Assembly: GCA_940337035.1 (NCBI GenBank) | Contig: CALNHX010001921.1 | Location: 1-64,000 of the forward strand | Reading direction: 5' to 3' | DNA: 64,000 nt | Source of the DNA: Agriotes lineatus | Taxonomy: Eukaryota; Arthropoda; Insecta; Coleoptera; Elateridae | Part shown: one piece after another, positions 11,700-26,310 of the stretch | Numbering within the stretch: the stretch's first letter is position 1 | Layout of the letters: every line of letters begins with the position of its first letter | Position numbers and translations under genes: made by a program | Notes under the pieces: generated by a model | The model's input: only the letters and a program-made list of their open reading frames with translations | Databases searched by the model: none | What the model was told of the DNA's origin: nothing

Positions 11700-14030
11700 G
11701 TAGAATTGGCAAATTACTAATATAAATCTATTCCATACATTACGCTGTCACATTCGATTTTTATTAACCTAACAATTCAAACTTGGTTGACCTAAGGCGC
11801 CGATGGAGTTAGTTAAATTGTATTTTTTATTTACTATAAATCCTGCAAGTTTTCTATCTCTCATTACTATGTTAATTTAGTTATAATAATGGCTTCAGGA
11901 ACTTATTAGGTGCCATATTCAATTAATATAAAGCTCAAAAAGCAGAAAAAGCAGACGGTGAGTATTAGCAGCATTAGTTGTGTTTGTAGAATTGGCAAAT
12001 TACTAATATAAAGCTATTCCATACATTACGCTGTCACATTCGATTTTTAGGAACCTAACAATTCAAACTTGGTTGACCTAAGGCGCCGATGGAGTTAGTT
12101 AAATTGTATTTTTTATCTACTATAAGTCCTGCAAGTCTTCTAGCTCTCATTACTATGTTAATTTAGTCATAACAATGGCTTCAGGAGCTTATTAGGTGCC
12201 ATATTCAATTAATAGGAAGCTCAAAAAGCAGCCAAAGCAGACGGTGAGTATTAGCAGCATTAGTTGTGTTACTAGAATTGGCAAATTACTAATATAAAGC
12301 TATTTCATACATTACGGCGTCACATTCGATTTTTAGGAACCTAACAATTCAAACTTGGTTGACCTAAGGCGCCGGTGGAGTTAGTTAAATTGTATTTTTT
12401 ATTTACTATAATTTTCTAGCTCTCATTACTATGTTAATTTAGTTATAATAATGGCTTCAGGAGCTTATTAGGTGCCATATTCAATTAATAGAAAGCTCAA
12501 AAAGCAGACAAAGCAGACGGTGAGTATTAGCAGCATTAGTTGTGTTAGTAGAATTGGCAAATCACTAATATAGAGCTATGCCATACATTACGGTGTCACA
12601 TTCGATTTTTAGGAACCTAACAATTCAAACTTGGTTGACCTAAGGCGCCGATGGAGTTAGTTGAATTGTATTTTTTTTTTACTATAAATCCTGCAGGTTT
12701 TCTAGCTCTCATTACTATGTTAATTTAGTCATAACAATGGTTTCAGGAGCTTATTAGGTGCCATATTCAATTAATAGGAAGCTCAAAAAGCAGCCAAAGC
12801 AGACGGTGAGTATTAGCAGCATTAGTTGTGTTACTAGAATTGGCAAATTACTAATATAAAGCTATTCCATACATTACGGCGTCACATTCGATTTTTAGGA
12901 ACCTAACAATTCAAACTTGGTTGACCTAAGGCGCCGATGGAGTTAGTTAAATTGTATTTTTTTTTACTATAAATCCTGCAAGTTTTCTAGCTCTCATTAC
13001 TATGTTAATTTAGTCATAACAATGGCTTCAGGAGCTTATTAGGTGCCATATTCAATTAATAGGAAGCTCAAAAAGCAGCCAAAGCAGACGGTGAGTATTA
13101 GCAGCATTAGTTGTGTTAGTAGAATTGGCAAATTACTAATATAAATCTATTCCATACATTACGCTGTCACATTCAATTTTTATTAACCTAACAATTCAAA
13201 CTTGGTTGACCTAAGGCGCCCATGGAGTTAGTTAAATTGTATTTTTTATTTACTATAAATCCTGCAAGTTTTCTATCTCTCATTACTATGTTAATTTAGT
13301 TATAATAATGGCTTCAGGAACTTATTAGGTGCCATATTCAATTAATATAAAGCTCAAAAAGCAGAAAAAGCAGACGGTGAGTATTAGCAGCATTAGTTGT
13401 GTTTGTAGAATTGGCAAATTACTAATATAAAGCTATTCCATACATTACGCTGTCACATTCGATTTTTAGGAACCTAACAATTCAAACTTGGTTGACCTAA
13501 GGCGCCGATGGAGTTAGTTAAATTGTATTTTTTATCTACTATAAGTCCTGCAAGTCTTCTAGCTCTCATTACTATGTTAATTTAGTCATAACAATGGCTT
13601 CAGGAGCTTATTAGGTGCCATATTCAATTAATAGGAAGCTCAAAAAGCAGCCAAAGCAGACGGTGAGTATTAGCAGCATTAGTTGTGTTACTAGAATTGG
13701 CAAATTACTAATATAAAGCTATTTCATACATTACGGCGTCACATTCGATTTTTAGGAACCTAACAATTCAAACTTGGTTGACCTAAGGCGCCGGTGGAGT
13801 TAGTTAAATTGTATTTTTTATTTACTATAATTTTCTAGCTCTCATTACTATGTTAATTTAGTTATAATAATGGCTTCAGGAGCTTATTAGGTGCCATATT
13901 CAATTAATAGAAAGCTCAAAAAGCAGACAATGCAGACGGTGAGTATTAGCAGCATTAGTTGTGTTAGTAGAATTGGTAAATCACTAATATAGAGCTATGC
14001 CATACATTACGGTGTCACATTCGATTTTTA
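11700..14030. repeat. Tandem duplication of a five-monomer block (about 1,419 bp)
   Basis: The private string tataagtcctgcaagtcttc occurs at 12121 and 13540, 1,419 bp apart. It is surrounded by the same order of markers: an N-type attaacc boundary, a gtttgtagaattgg monomer, gtcataacaatgg, and a shortened monomer lacking aatcctgcaag. Five 286-bp monomers minus that 11-bp loss gives 1,419. Copy two ends where M monomers begin at 14031. Confidence 0.8.
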
Positions 14031-16650
14031 GGAACATAACAATTCAAACTTGGTTGACCTAAGACGCCGATGGAGTTAGATAAATTGTATTTTTTATCTA
14101 CTATAAATTATGGAAGTTTCCTTGCTCTCATTTCTATATTAATTTAGTTAAAATAAAGGCTTCAGGAGCTTATTAGGTGCCATATGCAATTAATAGGAAG
14201 CTCAAAAAGCAGCCAAAGCAGACGGTGAGTATTAGCAGCATTAGTTGTGTTAGTAGAATTGGCAAATTACTAATATAAAGCTATTCCATACATTACGGTG
14301 TCACATTCGATTTTTAGGAACCTAACAATTCAAACTTGGTTGACCTAAGGCGCCGATGGAGTTAGTTAAATTGTATTTTTTATTTACTATAAATCCTGCA
14401 AGTTTTCTAGCTCTCTTTAATATGTTAATTTAGTTATAATAATGGCTTCAGGAGCTTATTAGGTGCCATATTCAATTAATAGAAAGCTCAAAAAGCAGAC
14501 AAAGCAGACGGTGAGTATTAGCAGCATTAGTTGTGTTAGTAGAATTGGCAAATCACTAATATAGAGCTATGCCATACATTACGGTGTCACATTCGATTTT
14601 TAGGAACATAACAATTCAAACTTGGTTGACCTAAGACGCCGATGGAGTTAGATAAATTGTATTTTTTATCTACTATAAATTATGGAAGTTTCCTTGCTCT
14701 CATTTCTATATTAATTTAGTTAAAATAAAGGCTTCAGGAGCTTATTAGGTGCCATATGCAATTAATAGGAAGCTCAAAAAGCAGCCAAAGCAGACGGTGA
14801 GTATTAGCAGCATTAGTTGTGTTAGTAGAATTGGCAAATTACTAATATAAAGCTATTCCATACATTACGGCGTCACATTCGATTTTTAGGAACCTAACAA
14901 TTCAAACTTGGTTGACCAAAGGCGCCGATGGAGTTAGTTAAATTGTATTTCTTATTTACTATAAATCCTGCAAGTTTTCTAGCTCTCATTACTATGTTAA
15001 TTTAGTTATAATAATGGCTTCAGGAGCTTATTAGGCGCCATATTCAATTAATAGGAAGCTTAAAAAGCAGACAAAGCAGACGGTGAGTATTAGCAGCATT
15101 AGTTGTGTTAGTAGAATTGGCAAATTACTAATATAAAGCTATTCCATACATTACGCTGTCACATTCGATTTTTAGGAACCTAACAATTCAAACTTGGTTG
15201 ACCTAAGGCGCCGATGGAGTTAGTTAAATTGTAATTTTTATTTACTATAAATCCTGCAAGTTTTCTAGCTCTCATTAATATGTTAATTTAGTTACAATAA
15301 TGGCTTCAGGAGCTTATTAGGTGCCATATTCAATTAATAGAAAGCTCAAAAAGCAGACAAAGCAGACGGTGAGTATTAGCAGCATTAGTTGTGTTAGTAG
15401 AATTGGCAAATTACTAATATAGAGCTATGCCATACATTACGGTGTCACATTCGATTTTTAGGAACATAACAATTCAAACATGGTTGACCTAAGACGCCGA
15501 TGGAGTTAGATAAATTGTATTTTTTATCTACTATAAATTATGGAAGTTTCCTTGCTCTCATTTCTATATTAATTTAGTTAAAATAAAGGCTTCAGGAGCT
15601 TATTAGGTGCCATATGCAATTAATAGGAAGCTCAAAAAGCAGCCAAAGCAGACGGTGAGTATTAGCAGCATTAGTTGTGTTAATAGAATTGGCAAATTAC
15701 TAATATAAAGCTATTCCATACATTACGCTGTCACATTCGATTTTTAGGAACCTAACAATTCAAACTTGGTTGACCTAAGGCGCCGATGGAGTTAGTTAAA
15801 TTGTAATTTTTATTTACTATAAATCCTGCAAGTTTTCTAGCTCTCATTAATATGTTAATTTAGTTATAATAATGGCTTCAGGAGCTTATTAGGTGCCATA
15901 TTCAATTAATAGGAGGCTCAAAAAGCAGACGGTGAGTATTAGCAGCATTAGTTGTGTTAGTAGAATTGGCAAATTACTACTATAAAGCTATTCCATACAT
16001 TACGCTGTCACATTCAATTTTTATTAACCTAACAATTCAAACTTGGTTGACCTAAGGCGCCGATGGAGTTAGTTAAATTGTATTTTTTATTTACTATAAA
16101 TCCTGCAAGTTTTCTATCTCTCATTACTATGTTAATTTAGTTATAATAATGGCTTCAGGAACTTATTAGGTGCCATATTCAGTTAATATAAGGCTCAAAA
16201 AGCAGAAAAAGCAGACGGTGAGTATTAGCAGCATTAGTTGTGTTTGTAGAATTGGCAAATTACTAATATAAAGCTATTCCATACATTACGCTGTCACATT
16301 CGATTTTTAGGAACCTAACAATTCAAACTTGGTTGACCTAAGGCGCCGATGGAGTTAGTTAAATTGTATTTTTTATCTACTATAAATCCTGCAAGTTTTC
16401 TAGCTCTCATTACTATGTTAATTTAGTCATAACAATGGCTTCAGGAGCTTATTAGGTGCCATATTCAATTAATAGGAAGCTCAAAAAGCAGCCAAAGCAG
16501 ACGGTGAGTATTATCAGCATTAGTTGTGTTAGTAGAATTGGCAAATTACTAATATAAAGCTATTCCATACATTACGCTGTCACATTCGAATTTTAGGAAC
16601 CTAACAATTCAAACTTGGTTGACCTAAGGCGCCGGTGGAGTTAGTTAAAT
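13469..16650. repeat. Segmental duplication, copy A (partner near 18312-21775)
   Basis: Markers here recur about 4,843 bp downstream in the same order: tataagtcctgc at 13540 and 18383, and M starts 14031/14603 and 18873/19446. After one extra monomer near 20.6 kb the offset becomes about 5,125 bp, seen at taggaggctcaaaaagcagacgg (15911 and 21038) and ttatcagcat (16511 and 21636). This is a block of about 11 monomers copied within the array. The three M monomers at 14031, 14603 and 15471 belong to it. Confidence 0.75.
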
Positions 16651-18311
16651 TGTATTTTTTATTTACTATATATCCTGCAAGTTTTCTAGCTCTCATTACT
16701 ATGTTAATTTAGTTATAATAATGGCTTCAGGAGCTTATTAGGTGCCATATTCAATTAATAGGAAGCTTAAAAAGCAGACAAAACAGACGGTGAGTATTAG
16801 CAGCATTAGTTGTGTTAGTAGAATTAGCAAATTACTAATATAAAGCTATTCCATACATTACGCTGTCACATTTGATTTTTAGGAACCTAACAATTCAAAC
16901 TTGGTTGACCTAAGGCGCCGATGGAGTTAGTTAAATTGTAATTTTTATTTACTATAAATCCTGCAAGTTTTCTAGCTCTCATTAATATGTTAATTTAGTT
17001 ATAATAATGGCTTCAGGAGCTTATTAGGTGCCATATTCAATTAATAGAAAGCTCAAAAAGCAGACAAAGCAGACGGTGAGTATTAGCAGCATTAGTTGTG
17101 TTAGTAGAATTGGCAAATTACTAATATAAAGCTATTCCATACATTACGCTGTCACATTGGATTTTTAGGAACCTAACAATTCAAACTTGGTTGACCTAAG
17201 GCGCCGGTGGAGTTAGTTAAATTGTATTTTTTATTTACTATAAATCCTGCAAGTTTTCTAGCTCTCATTACTATGTTAATTTAGTCATAACAATGGCTTC
17301 AGGAGCTTATTAGGTGCCATATTCAATTAATAGGAAGCTCAAAAAGCAGCCAAAGTAGACGGTGAGTATTAGCAGCATTAGTTGTGTTACTAGAATTGGC
17401 AAATTACTAATATAAAGCTATTCCATACATTACGGCGTCACATTCGATTTTTAGGAACTTAACAATTCAAACTTGGTTGACCTAAGGCGCCGGTGGAGTT
17501 AGTTAAATTGTATTTTTTATTTACTATAAATCCTGCAAGTTTTCTAGCTCTCATTACTATGTTAATTTAGTTATAATAATGGCTTCAGGAGCTTATTAGG
17601 TGCCATATTCAATTAATAGGAAGCTCAAAAAGCAGCCAAAGTAGACGGTGAGTATTAGCAGCATTAGTTGTGTTACTAGAATTGGCAAATTACTAATATA
17701 AAGCTATTCCATACATTACGCTGTCACATTCGATTTTTAGGAACCTAACAATTCAAACTTGGTTGACCTAAGGCGCCGATGGAGTTACTTAAATTGTAAT
17801 TTTTATTTACTATAAATCCTGCAAGTTTTCTAGCTCTCATTAATATGTTAATTTAGTTATAATAATGGCTTCAGGAGCTTATTAGGTGCCATATTCAATT
17901 AATAGAAAGCTCAAAAAGCAGACAAAGCAGACGGTGAGTATTAGCAGCATTAGTTGTGTTAGTAGAATTGGCAAATTACTAATATAGAGCTATGCCATAC
18001 ATTACGATGTCACATTCGCGTTTTAGGAACCTAATAATTCAAACATGGTTGACCTAAGGCGCCGATGGAGTTAGTTAAATTGTATTTTTTATCTACTATA
18101 AATCCTGCAAGTTTTCTAGCTCTCATTAATATTTTAATTTAGTTATAATAATGGCTTCAGGAGCTTATTAGGTGCCATATTCAATTAATAGAAAGCTCAA
18201 AAAGCAGACAAAGCAGACGGTGAGTATTAGCAGCATTAGTTGTGTTAGTAGAATTGGCAAATTACTAACATAGAGCTATGCCATACATTACGGTGTCACA
18301 TTCGCTTTTTA

Positions 18312-21300
18312 GGAACCTAACAATTCAAACTTGGTTGACCTAAGGCGCCGATGGGGTTAGTTAAATTGTATTTTTTATCTACTATAAGTCCTGCAAGTCT
18401 TCTAGCTCTCATTACTATGTTAATTTAGTCATAACAATGGCTTCAGGAGCTTATTAGGTGCCATATTCAATTAATAGGAAGCTCAAAAAGCAGCCAAAGC
18501 AGACGGTGAGTATTAGCAGCATTAGTTGTGTTACTAGAATTGGCAAATTACTAATATAAAGCTATTTCATACATTACGGCGTCACATTCGATTTTTAGGA
18601 ACCTAACAATTCAAACTTGGTTGACCTAAGGCGCCGGTGGAGTTAGTTAAATTGTATTTTTTATTTACTATAATTTTCTAGCTCTCAATACTATGTTAAT
18701 TTAGTTATAATAATGGCTTCAGGAGCTTATTAGGTGCCATATTCAATTAATAGAAAGCTCAAAAAGCAGACAAAGCAGACGGTGAGTATTAGCAGCATTA
18801 GTTGTGTTAGTAGAATTGGCAAATCACTAATATAGAGCTATGCCATACATTACGGTGTCACATTCGATTTTTAGGAACATAACAATTCAAACTTGGTTGA
18901 CCTAAGACGGCGATGGAGTTAGATAAATTGTATTTTTTATCTACTATAAATTATGGAAGTTTCCTTGCTCTCATTTCTATATTAATTTAGTTAAAATAAA
19001 GGCTTCAGGAGCTTATTAGGTGCCATATGCAATTAATAGGAAGCTCAAAAAGCAGCCAAAGCAGACGGTGAGTATTAGCAGCATTAGTTGTGTTAGTAGA
19101 ATTGGCAAATTACTAATATAAAGCTATTCCATACATTACGGCGTCACATTCGATTTTTAGGAACCTAACAATTCAAACTTGGTTGACCTAAGGCGCCGAT
19201 GGAGTTAGTTAAATTGTATTTTTTATTTACTATAAATCCTGCAAGTTTTCTAGCTCTCATTAATATGTTAATTTAGTTATAATAATGGCTTCAGGAGCTT
19301 ATTAGGTGCCATATTCAATTAATAGAAAGCTCAAAAAGCAGACAAAGCAGACGGTGAGTATTAGCAGCATTAGTTGTGTTAGTAGAATTGGCAAATCACT
19401 AATATAGAGCTATGGCATACATTACGGTGTCACATTCGATTTTTAGGAACATAACAATTCAAACTTGGTTGACCTAAGACGCCGATGGAGTTAGATAAAT
19501 TGTATTTTTTATCTACTATAAATTATGGAAGTTTCCTTGCTCTCATTTCTATATTAATTTAGTTAAAATAAAGGCTTCAGGAGCTTATTAGGTGCCATAT
19601 GCAATTAATAGGAAGCTCAAAAAGCAGCCAAAGCAGACGGTGAGTATTAGCAGCATTAGTTGTGTTAGTAGAATTGGCAAATTACTAATATAAAGCTATT
19701 CCATACATTACGCTGTCACATTCGATTTTTAGGAACCTAACAATTCAAACTTGGTTGACCTAAGGCGCCGATGGAGTTAGTTAAATTGTATTTCTTATTT
19801 ACTATAAATCCTGCAAGTTTTCTAGCTCTCATTACTATGTTAATTTAGTTATAATAATGGCTTCAGGAGCTTATTAGGCGCCATATTCAATTAATAGGAA
19901 GCTTAAAAAGCGGACAAAGCAGACGGTGAGTATTAGCAGCATTAGTTGTGTTTGTAGAATTGGCAAATTACTAATATAAAGCTATTCCATACATTACGCT
20001 GTCACATTCGATTTTTAGGAACCTAACAATTCAAACTTGGTTGACCTAAGGCGCCGATGGAGTTAGTTAAATTGTAATTTTTATTTACTATAAATCCTGC
20101 AAGTTTTCTAGCTCTCATTAATATGTTAATTTAGTTATAATAATGGCTTCAGGAGCTTATTAGGTGACATATTCAATTAATAGAAAGCTCAAAAAGCAGC
20201 CAAAGCAGACGGTGAGTATTAGCAGCATTAGTTGTGTTAGTAGAATTGGCAAATCACTAATATAGAGCTATGCCATACATTACGGTGTCACATTCGATTT
20301 TTAGGAACATAACAATTCAAACATGGTTGACCTAAGACGCCGATGGAGTTAGATAAATTGTATTTTTTATCTACTATAAATTATGGAAGTTTTCTTGCTC
20401 TCATTTCTATATTAATTTAGTTATAATAAAGGCTTCAGGAGCTTATTAGGTGCCATATGCAATTAATAGGAAGCTCAAAAAGCAGCCAAAGCAGACGGTG
20501 AGTATTAGCAGCATTAGTTGTGTTAGTAGAATTGGCAAATTACTAATATAAAGCTATTCCATACATTACGCTGTCACATTCGATTTTTAGGAACCTAACA
20601 ATTCAACTTGGTTGACCTTAGGCGCCGATGGAGTTAGTTAAATTGTAATTTTTATTTACTATAAATCCTGCAAGTTTTCTAGCTCTCATTAATATGTTAA
20701 TTTAGTTATAATAATGGCTTCAGGAGCTTATTAGGTGCCATATTCAATTAATAGGAAGCTCAAAAAGCAAACAAAGCAGACGGTGAGTATTAGCAGCATT
20801 AGTTGTGTTAGTAGAATGGCAAATTACTAATATAAAGCTATTCCATACATTACGCTGTCACATTCGATTTTTAGGAACCTAACAATTCAAACTTGGTTGA
20901 CCTAAGGCGCCGATGGAGTTAGTTAAATTGTAATTTTTATTTACTATAAATCCTGCAAGTTTTCTAGCTCTCATTAATATGTTAATTTAGTTATAATAAT
21001 GGCTTCAGGAGCTTATTAGGTGCCATATTCAATTAATAGGAGGCTCAAAAAGCAGACGGTGAGTATTAGCAGCATTAGTTGTGTTAGTAGAATTGGCAAA
21101 TTACTAATATAAAGCTATTCCATACATTACGCTGTCACATTCGATTTTTAGGAACCTAACAATTCAAACTTGGTTGACCTAAGGCGCCGATGGAGTTAGT
21201 TAAATTGTAATTTTATTTACTATAAATCCTGCAAGTTTCTAGCTCTCATTAATATGTTAATTTAGTTATAATAATGGCTTCAGGAACTTATTAGGTGCCA

Positions 21301-21775
21301 TATTCAATTAATATGAGGCTCAAAAAGCAGAAAAAGCATACGGTGAGTATTAGCAGCATTAGTTGTGTTTGTAGAATTGGCAAATTACTAATATAAAGCT
21401 ATTCCATACATTACGCTGTCACATTCGATTTTTAGGAACCTAACAATTCAAACTTGGTTGACCTAAGGCGCCGATGGAGTTAGTTAAATTGTATTTTTTA
21501 TCTACTATAAATCCTGCAAGTTTTCTAGCTCTCATTACTATGTTAATTTAGTAATAACAATGGCTTCAGGAGCTTATTAGGTGCCATATTCAATTAATAG
21601 GAAGCTCAAAAAGCAGCCAAAGCAGACGGTGAGTATTATCAGCATTAGTTGTGTTAGTAGAATTGGCAAATTACTAATATAAAGCTATTCCATACATTAC
21701 GCTGTCACATTCGGTTTTTAGGAACCTAACAATTCAAACTTGGTTGACCTAAGGCGCCGGTGGAGTTAGTTAAAT
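18312..21775. repeat. Segmental duplication, copy B (partner 13469-16650)
   Basis: This copy matches 13469-16650 marker for marker, but has one additional monomer around 20.6-20.9 kb that contains small private losses (attcaacttgg, gtagaatggc). It includes M monomers at 18873, 19446 and 20303. A further pair, ttcgcgttttaggaacc with aatattttaattt, occurs near 18012-18128 and 22282-22397 at an offset of about 4,270. Overlapping copies with different offsets argue for successive exchange events. Confidence 0.72.
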
Positions 21776-24459
21776 TTGTATTTTTTATTTACTATAAATT
21801 CTGCAAGTTTTCTAGCTCTCATTACTATGATAATTTAGTTATAATAATGGCTTCAGGAACTTATTAGGTGCCATATTCAATTAATATAATGCTCAAAAAG
21901 CAGAAAAAGCAGACGGTGAGTATTAGCAGCATTAGTTGTGTTTGTAGAACTGGCAAATTACTAATATAAAGCTATTCCATACATTACGCTGTCACATTCG
22001 ATTTTTAGGAACCTAACAATTCAAACTTGGTTGACCTAAGGCGCCGATTGAGTTACTTAAATTGTAATTTTTATTTACTATAAATCCTGCAAGTTTTCTA
22101 GCTCTCATTAATATGTTAATTTAGTTATAATAATGGCTTCAGGAGCTTATTAGGTGCCATATTCAATTAATAGAAAGCTCAAAAAAGCAGACAAAGCAGA
22201 CGGTGAGTATTAGCAGCATTAGTTGTGTTACTAGAATTGGGAAAATTACTATTATAGAGCTATGCCATACATTACGGTGTCACATTCGCGTTTTAGGAAC
22301 CTAATAATTCAAACATGGTTGACCTAAGGCGCCGATGGAGTTAGTTAAATTGTATTTTTTATCTACTATAAATCCTGCAAGTTTTCTAGCTCTCATTAAT
22401 ATTTTAATTTAGTTATAATAATGGCTTCAGGAGCTTATTAGGTGCCATATTCAATTAATAGAAAGCTCAAAAAGCAAACAAAGCAGACGGTGAGTATTAG
22501 CAGCATTAGTTGTGTTAGTAGAATTGGCAAATTACTAACATAGAGCTATGCCATACATTACGGTGTCACATTCGCTTTTTAGGAACCTAACAATTCAAAC
22601 ATGGTTGACCTAAGGCGCCGATGGAGTTAGTTAAATTGTATTTTTTATTTACTATAAATCCTGCAAGTTTTCTAGCCTCATTACTACGTTAATTTTGTTA
22701 TAATAATGGCTTCAGGAGCTTATTAGGTGCCATATGCAATTAATAAGAAGCTCAAAAAGCAGCCAAAGCAGACGGTGAGTATTAGCAGCATTAGTTGTGT
22801 TAGTAGAATTAGCAAATTACTAATATAAAGCTATTCCATACATTACGCTGTCACATTCAATTTTTAGGAACCTAACAATTCAAACTTGGTTGACCTAAGG
22901 CGCTGATGGAGTTAATTAATTGTATTTTTTTATTTACTATAAATCCTGCAAGTTTTCTAGCTCTCATTACTATGTTAATTTAGTTATAATAATGGCATCA
23001 GGAGCTTATTAGGTGCCATATTCAATTAATAGGAAGCTCAAAAAGCAGACAAAGCAGGCGGTGAGTATTAGCAGCATTAGTTGTGTTAGTAGAATTGGCA
23101 AATTACTACTATAGAACTATGCCATACATTACGGTGACACATTCGCTTTTTAGGAACCTAACAATTCAAACTTGGTTGACCTAAGGCGCCGATGGAGTTA
23201 ATTAATTGTATTTTTTATTTACTATAAATCGTGCAAGTTTTCTAGCTCTCATTACTATGTTAATTTAGTTATAATGATGGCTTCAGGAGCTTATTAGGTG
23301 CCATATTCAATTAATAGGAAGCTTAAAAAGCAGACAAAGCAGACGGTGAGTATTAGCAGCATTAGTTGTGTTAGTATAATTGGCAAATTACTAATATAAA
23401 GCTATTCCATACATTACGCTGTCACATTCGATTTTTAGGAACCTAACAATTCAAATTTGGTTGACCTAATGCGCCGATGGAGTTAGTTAAATTGTAATTT
23501 TTATTTACTATAAATCCTGCAAGTTTTCTAGCTCTCATTAATATGTTAATTTAGTTATAATAATGGCTTCAGGAGCTTATTAGGTGCCATATTCAATTAA
23601 TAGAAAGCTCAAAAAGCAGACAAAGCAGACGGTGAGTATTAGCAGCATTAGTTGTGTTAGTAGAATTGGCAAATCACTAATATTGAGCTATGCCATACAT
23701 TACGGTGTCACATTCGATCTTTAGGAACATAACAATTCAAACTTGGTTACCCTAAGACGCCGATGGAGTTAGATAAATTGTATTTTTTATCTACTATAAA
23801 TTATGGAAGTTTCCTTGCTCTCATTTCTATATTAATTTAGTTAAAATAAAGGCTTCAGGAGCTTATTAGGTGCCATATGCAATTAATACGAAGCTCAAAA
23901 AGCAGCCACAGCAGACGGTGAGTATTAGCAGCATTAGTTGAGTTAGTAGAATTGGCCAATTACTAATATAAAGCTATTCCATACATTACGGCGTCACATT
24001 CGATTTTTAGGAACCTAACAATTCAAACTTGGTTGACCTAAGGCGCCGATGGAGTTAGTTAAATTGTATTTTTTATTTACTATAAATCCTGCAAGTTTTC
24101 TAGCTCTCATTACTATGTTAATTTAGTTATAATAATGGCTTCAGGAGCTTATTAGGCGCCATATTCAATTAATAGGAAGCTTAAAAAGCAGACAAAGCAG
24201 ACGGTGAGTATTAGCAGCATTAGTTGTGTTAGTAGAATTGGCAAATTACTAATATAAAGCTATTCCATACATTACGCTGTCACATTCGATTTTTAGGAAC
24301 CTAACAATTCAAACTTGGTTGACCTAAGGCGCCGATGGAGTTAGTTAAATTGTATTTTTTATTTACTATAAATCCTGCAAGTTTTCTAGCTCTCATTACT
24401 ATGTTAATTTAGTTATAATAATGGCATCAGGAGCTTATTAGGTGCCATATTCAATTAAT

Positions 24460-26310
24460 AGGAAGTTCAAAAAGCAGACAAAGCAGACGGTGAGTATTAG
24501 CAGCATTAGTTGTGTTAGTAGAATTGGCAAATTACTACTATAAAGCTATTCCATACATTACGCTGTCACATTCAATTTTTATTAACCTAACAATTCAAAC
24601 TTGGTTGACCTAAGGCGCCGATGGAGTTAGTTAAATTGTATTTTTTATTTACTATAAATCCTGCAAGTTTTCTATCTCTCATTACTATGTTAATTTAGTT
24701 ATAATAATGGCTTCAGGAACTTATTAGGTGCCATTTTCAATTAATATAAAGCTCAAAAAGCAGAAAAAGCAGACGGTGAGTATTAGCAGGATTAGTTGTG
24801 TTTGTAGAATTGGCAAATTACTAATATAAAGCTATTCCATACATTACGCTGTCACATTCGATTTTTAGGAACCTAACAATTCAAACTTGGTTGACCTAAG
24901 GCGCCGATGGAGTTAGTTAAATTGTATTTTTTATTTACTATAAATCCTGCAACTTTTCTAGCTCTCATTACTATGTTAATTTAGTTATAATAATGGCTTC
25001 AGGAGCTTATTAGGCACCATATTCAATTAATAGGAAGCTTAAAAAGCAGACAAAGCAGACGGTGAGTATTAGCAGCATTAGTTGTGTTAGTAGAATTGGC
25101 AAATTACTAATATAAAGCTATTCCATACATTACGCTGTCACATTCGATTTTTAGGAACCTAACAATTCAAACTTGGTTGACCTAAGGCGCCGATGGAGTT
25201 AGTTAAATTGTATTTTTTATTTACTATAAATCCTGCAAGTTTTCTAGCTCTCATTTCTATATTAATTTAGTTAAAATAAAGGCTTCAGGAGCTTATTAGG
25301 TGCCATATTCAATTAATAGGAAGCTCAAAAAGCAGCCAAAGCAGACGGTGAGTATTAGCAGCATTAGTTGTGTTACTAGAATTGGAAAATTACTAATATA
25401 AAGCTATTCCATACATTACGCTGTCACATTCGATTTTTAGGAACCTAACAATTCAAACTTGGTTGACCTAAGGCGCCGATGGAGTTAATTAATTGTATTT
25501 TTTATTTACTATAAATCCTGCAAGTTTTCTAGCTCTCATTACTATGATAATTTAGTTACAATAAAGGCATCAGGAGCTTATTAGGTGCCATATTCAATTA
25601 ATATAAAGCTCAAAAAGCAGAAAAAGCAGACGGTGAGTATTAGCAGCATTAGTTGTGTTTGTAGAATTGGCAAATTACTAATATAAAGCTATTCCATACA
25701 TTACGCTGTCACATTTGATTTTTAGGAACCTAACAATTCAAACTTGGTTGACCTAAGGCGTCGATGGAGTTAGTTAAATTGTATTTTTTATCTACTATAA
25801 ATCCTGCAAGTTTTCTAGCTCTCATTGCTATGTTAATTTAGTCATAACAATGGCTTCAGGAGCTTATTAGGTGCCATATTCAATTAATAGGAAGCTTAAA
25901 AAGCAGCCAAAGCAGACGGTGAGTATTAGCAGCATTAGTTGTGTTACTAGAATTGGCAAATTACTAATATAAAGCTATTCCATACATTACGGTGTACATT
26001 CGATTTTTAGGAACCTAACAATTCAAACATGGTTGACCTAAGACGCCGATGGAGTTAGTTAAATTGTATTTTTTATTTACTATAAATCCTGCAAGTTTTC
26101 TAGCTCTCATTAATATGTTAATTGAGTTATAATAATGGCTTCAGGAGCTTATTAGGTGCCATATTCAATTAATAGGAAGCTCAAAAAGCAAACAAAGTAG
26201 TCGGTGAGTATTAGCAGCATTAGTTGTGTTAGTAGAATTGGCAAATTACTAATATAGAGCTATGCCATACATTACGGTGTCACATTCGATTTTTAGGAAC
26301 CTAACAATTC
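24460..26310. repeat. Segmental duplication shared with 49.6-51.5 kb across the island
   Basis: Markers recur in the right arm at a constant offset of 25,188: tattagcagg (24781 and 49969), the ttaggcacc variant, cacatttgatttttagg (25712 and 50900) and aagtagtcggtgag (near 26195 and 51383). Part of the block also occurs at 43.0-43.5 kb. The two satellite arms were therefore one exchanging array. The retroelement island interrupts that array and is not a boundary between families. Confidence 0.75.
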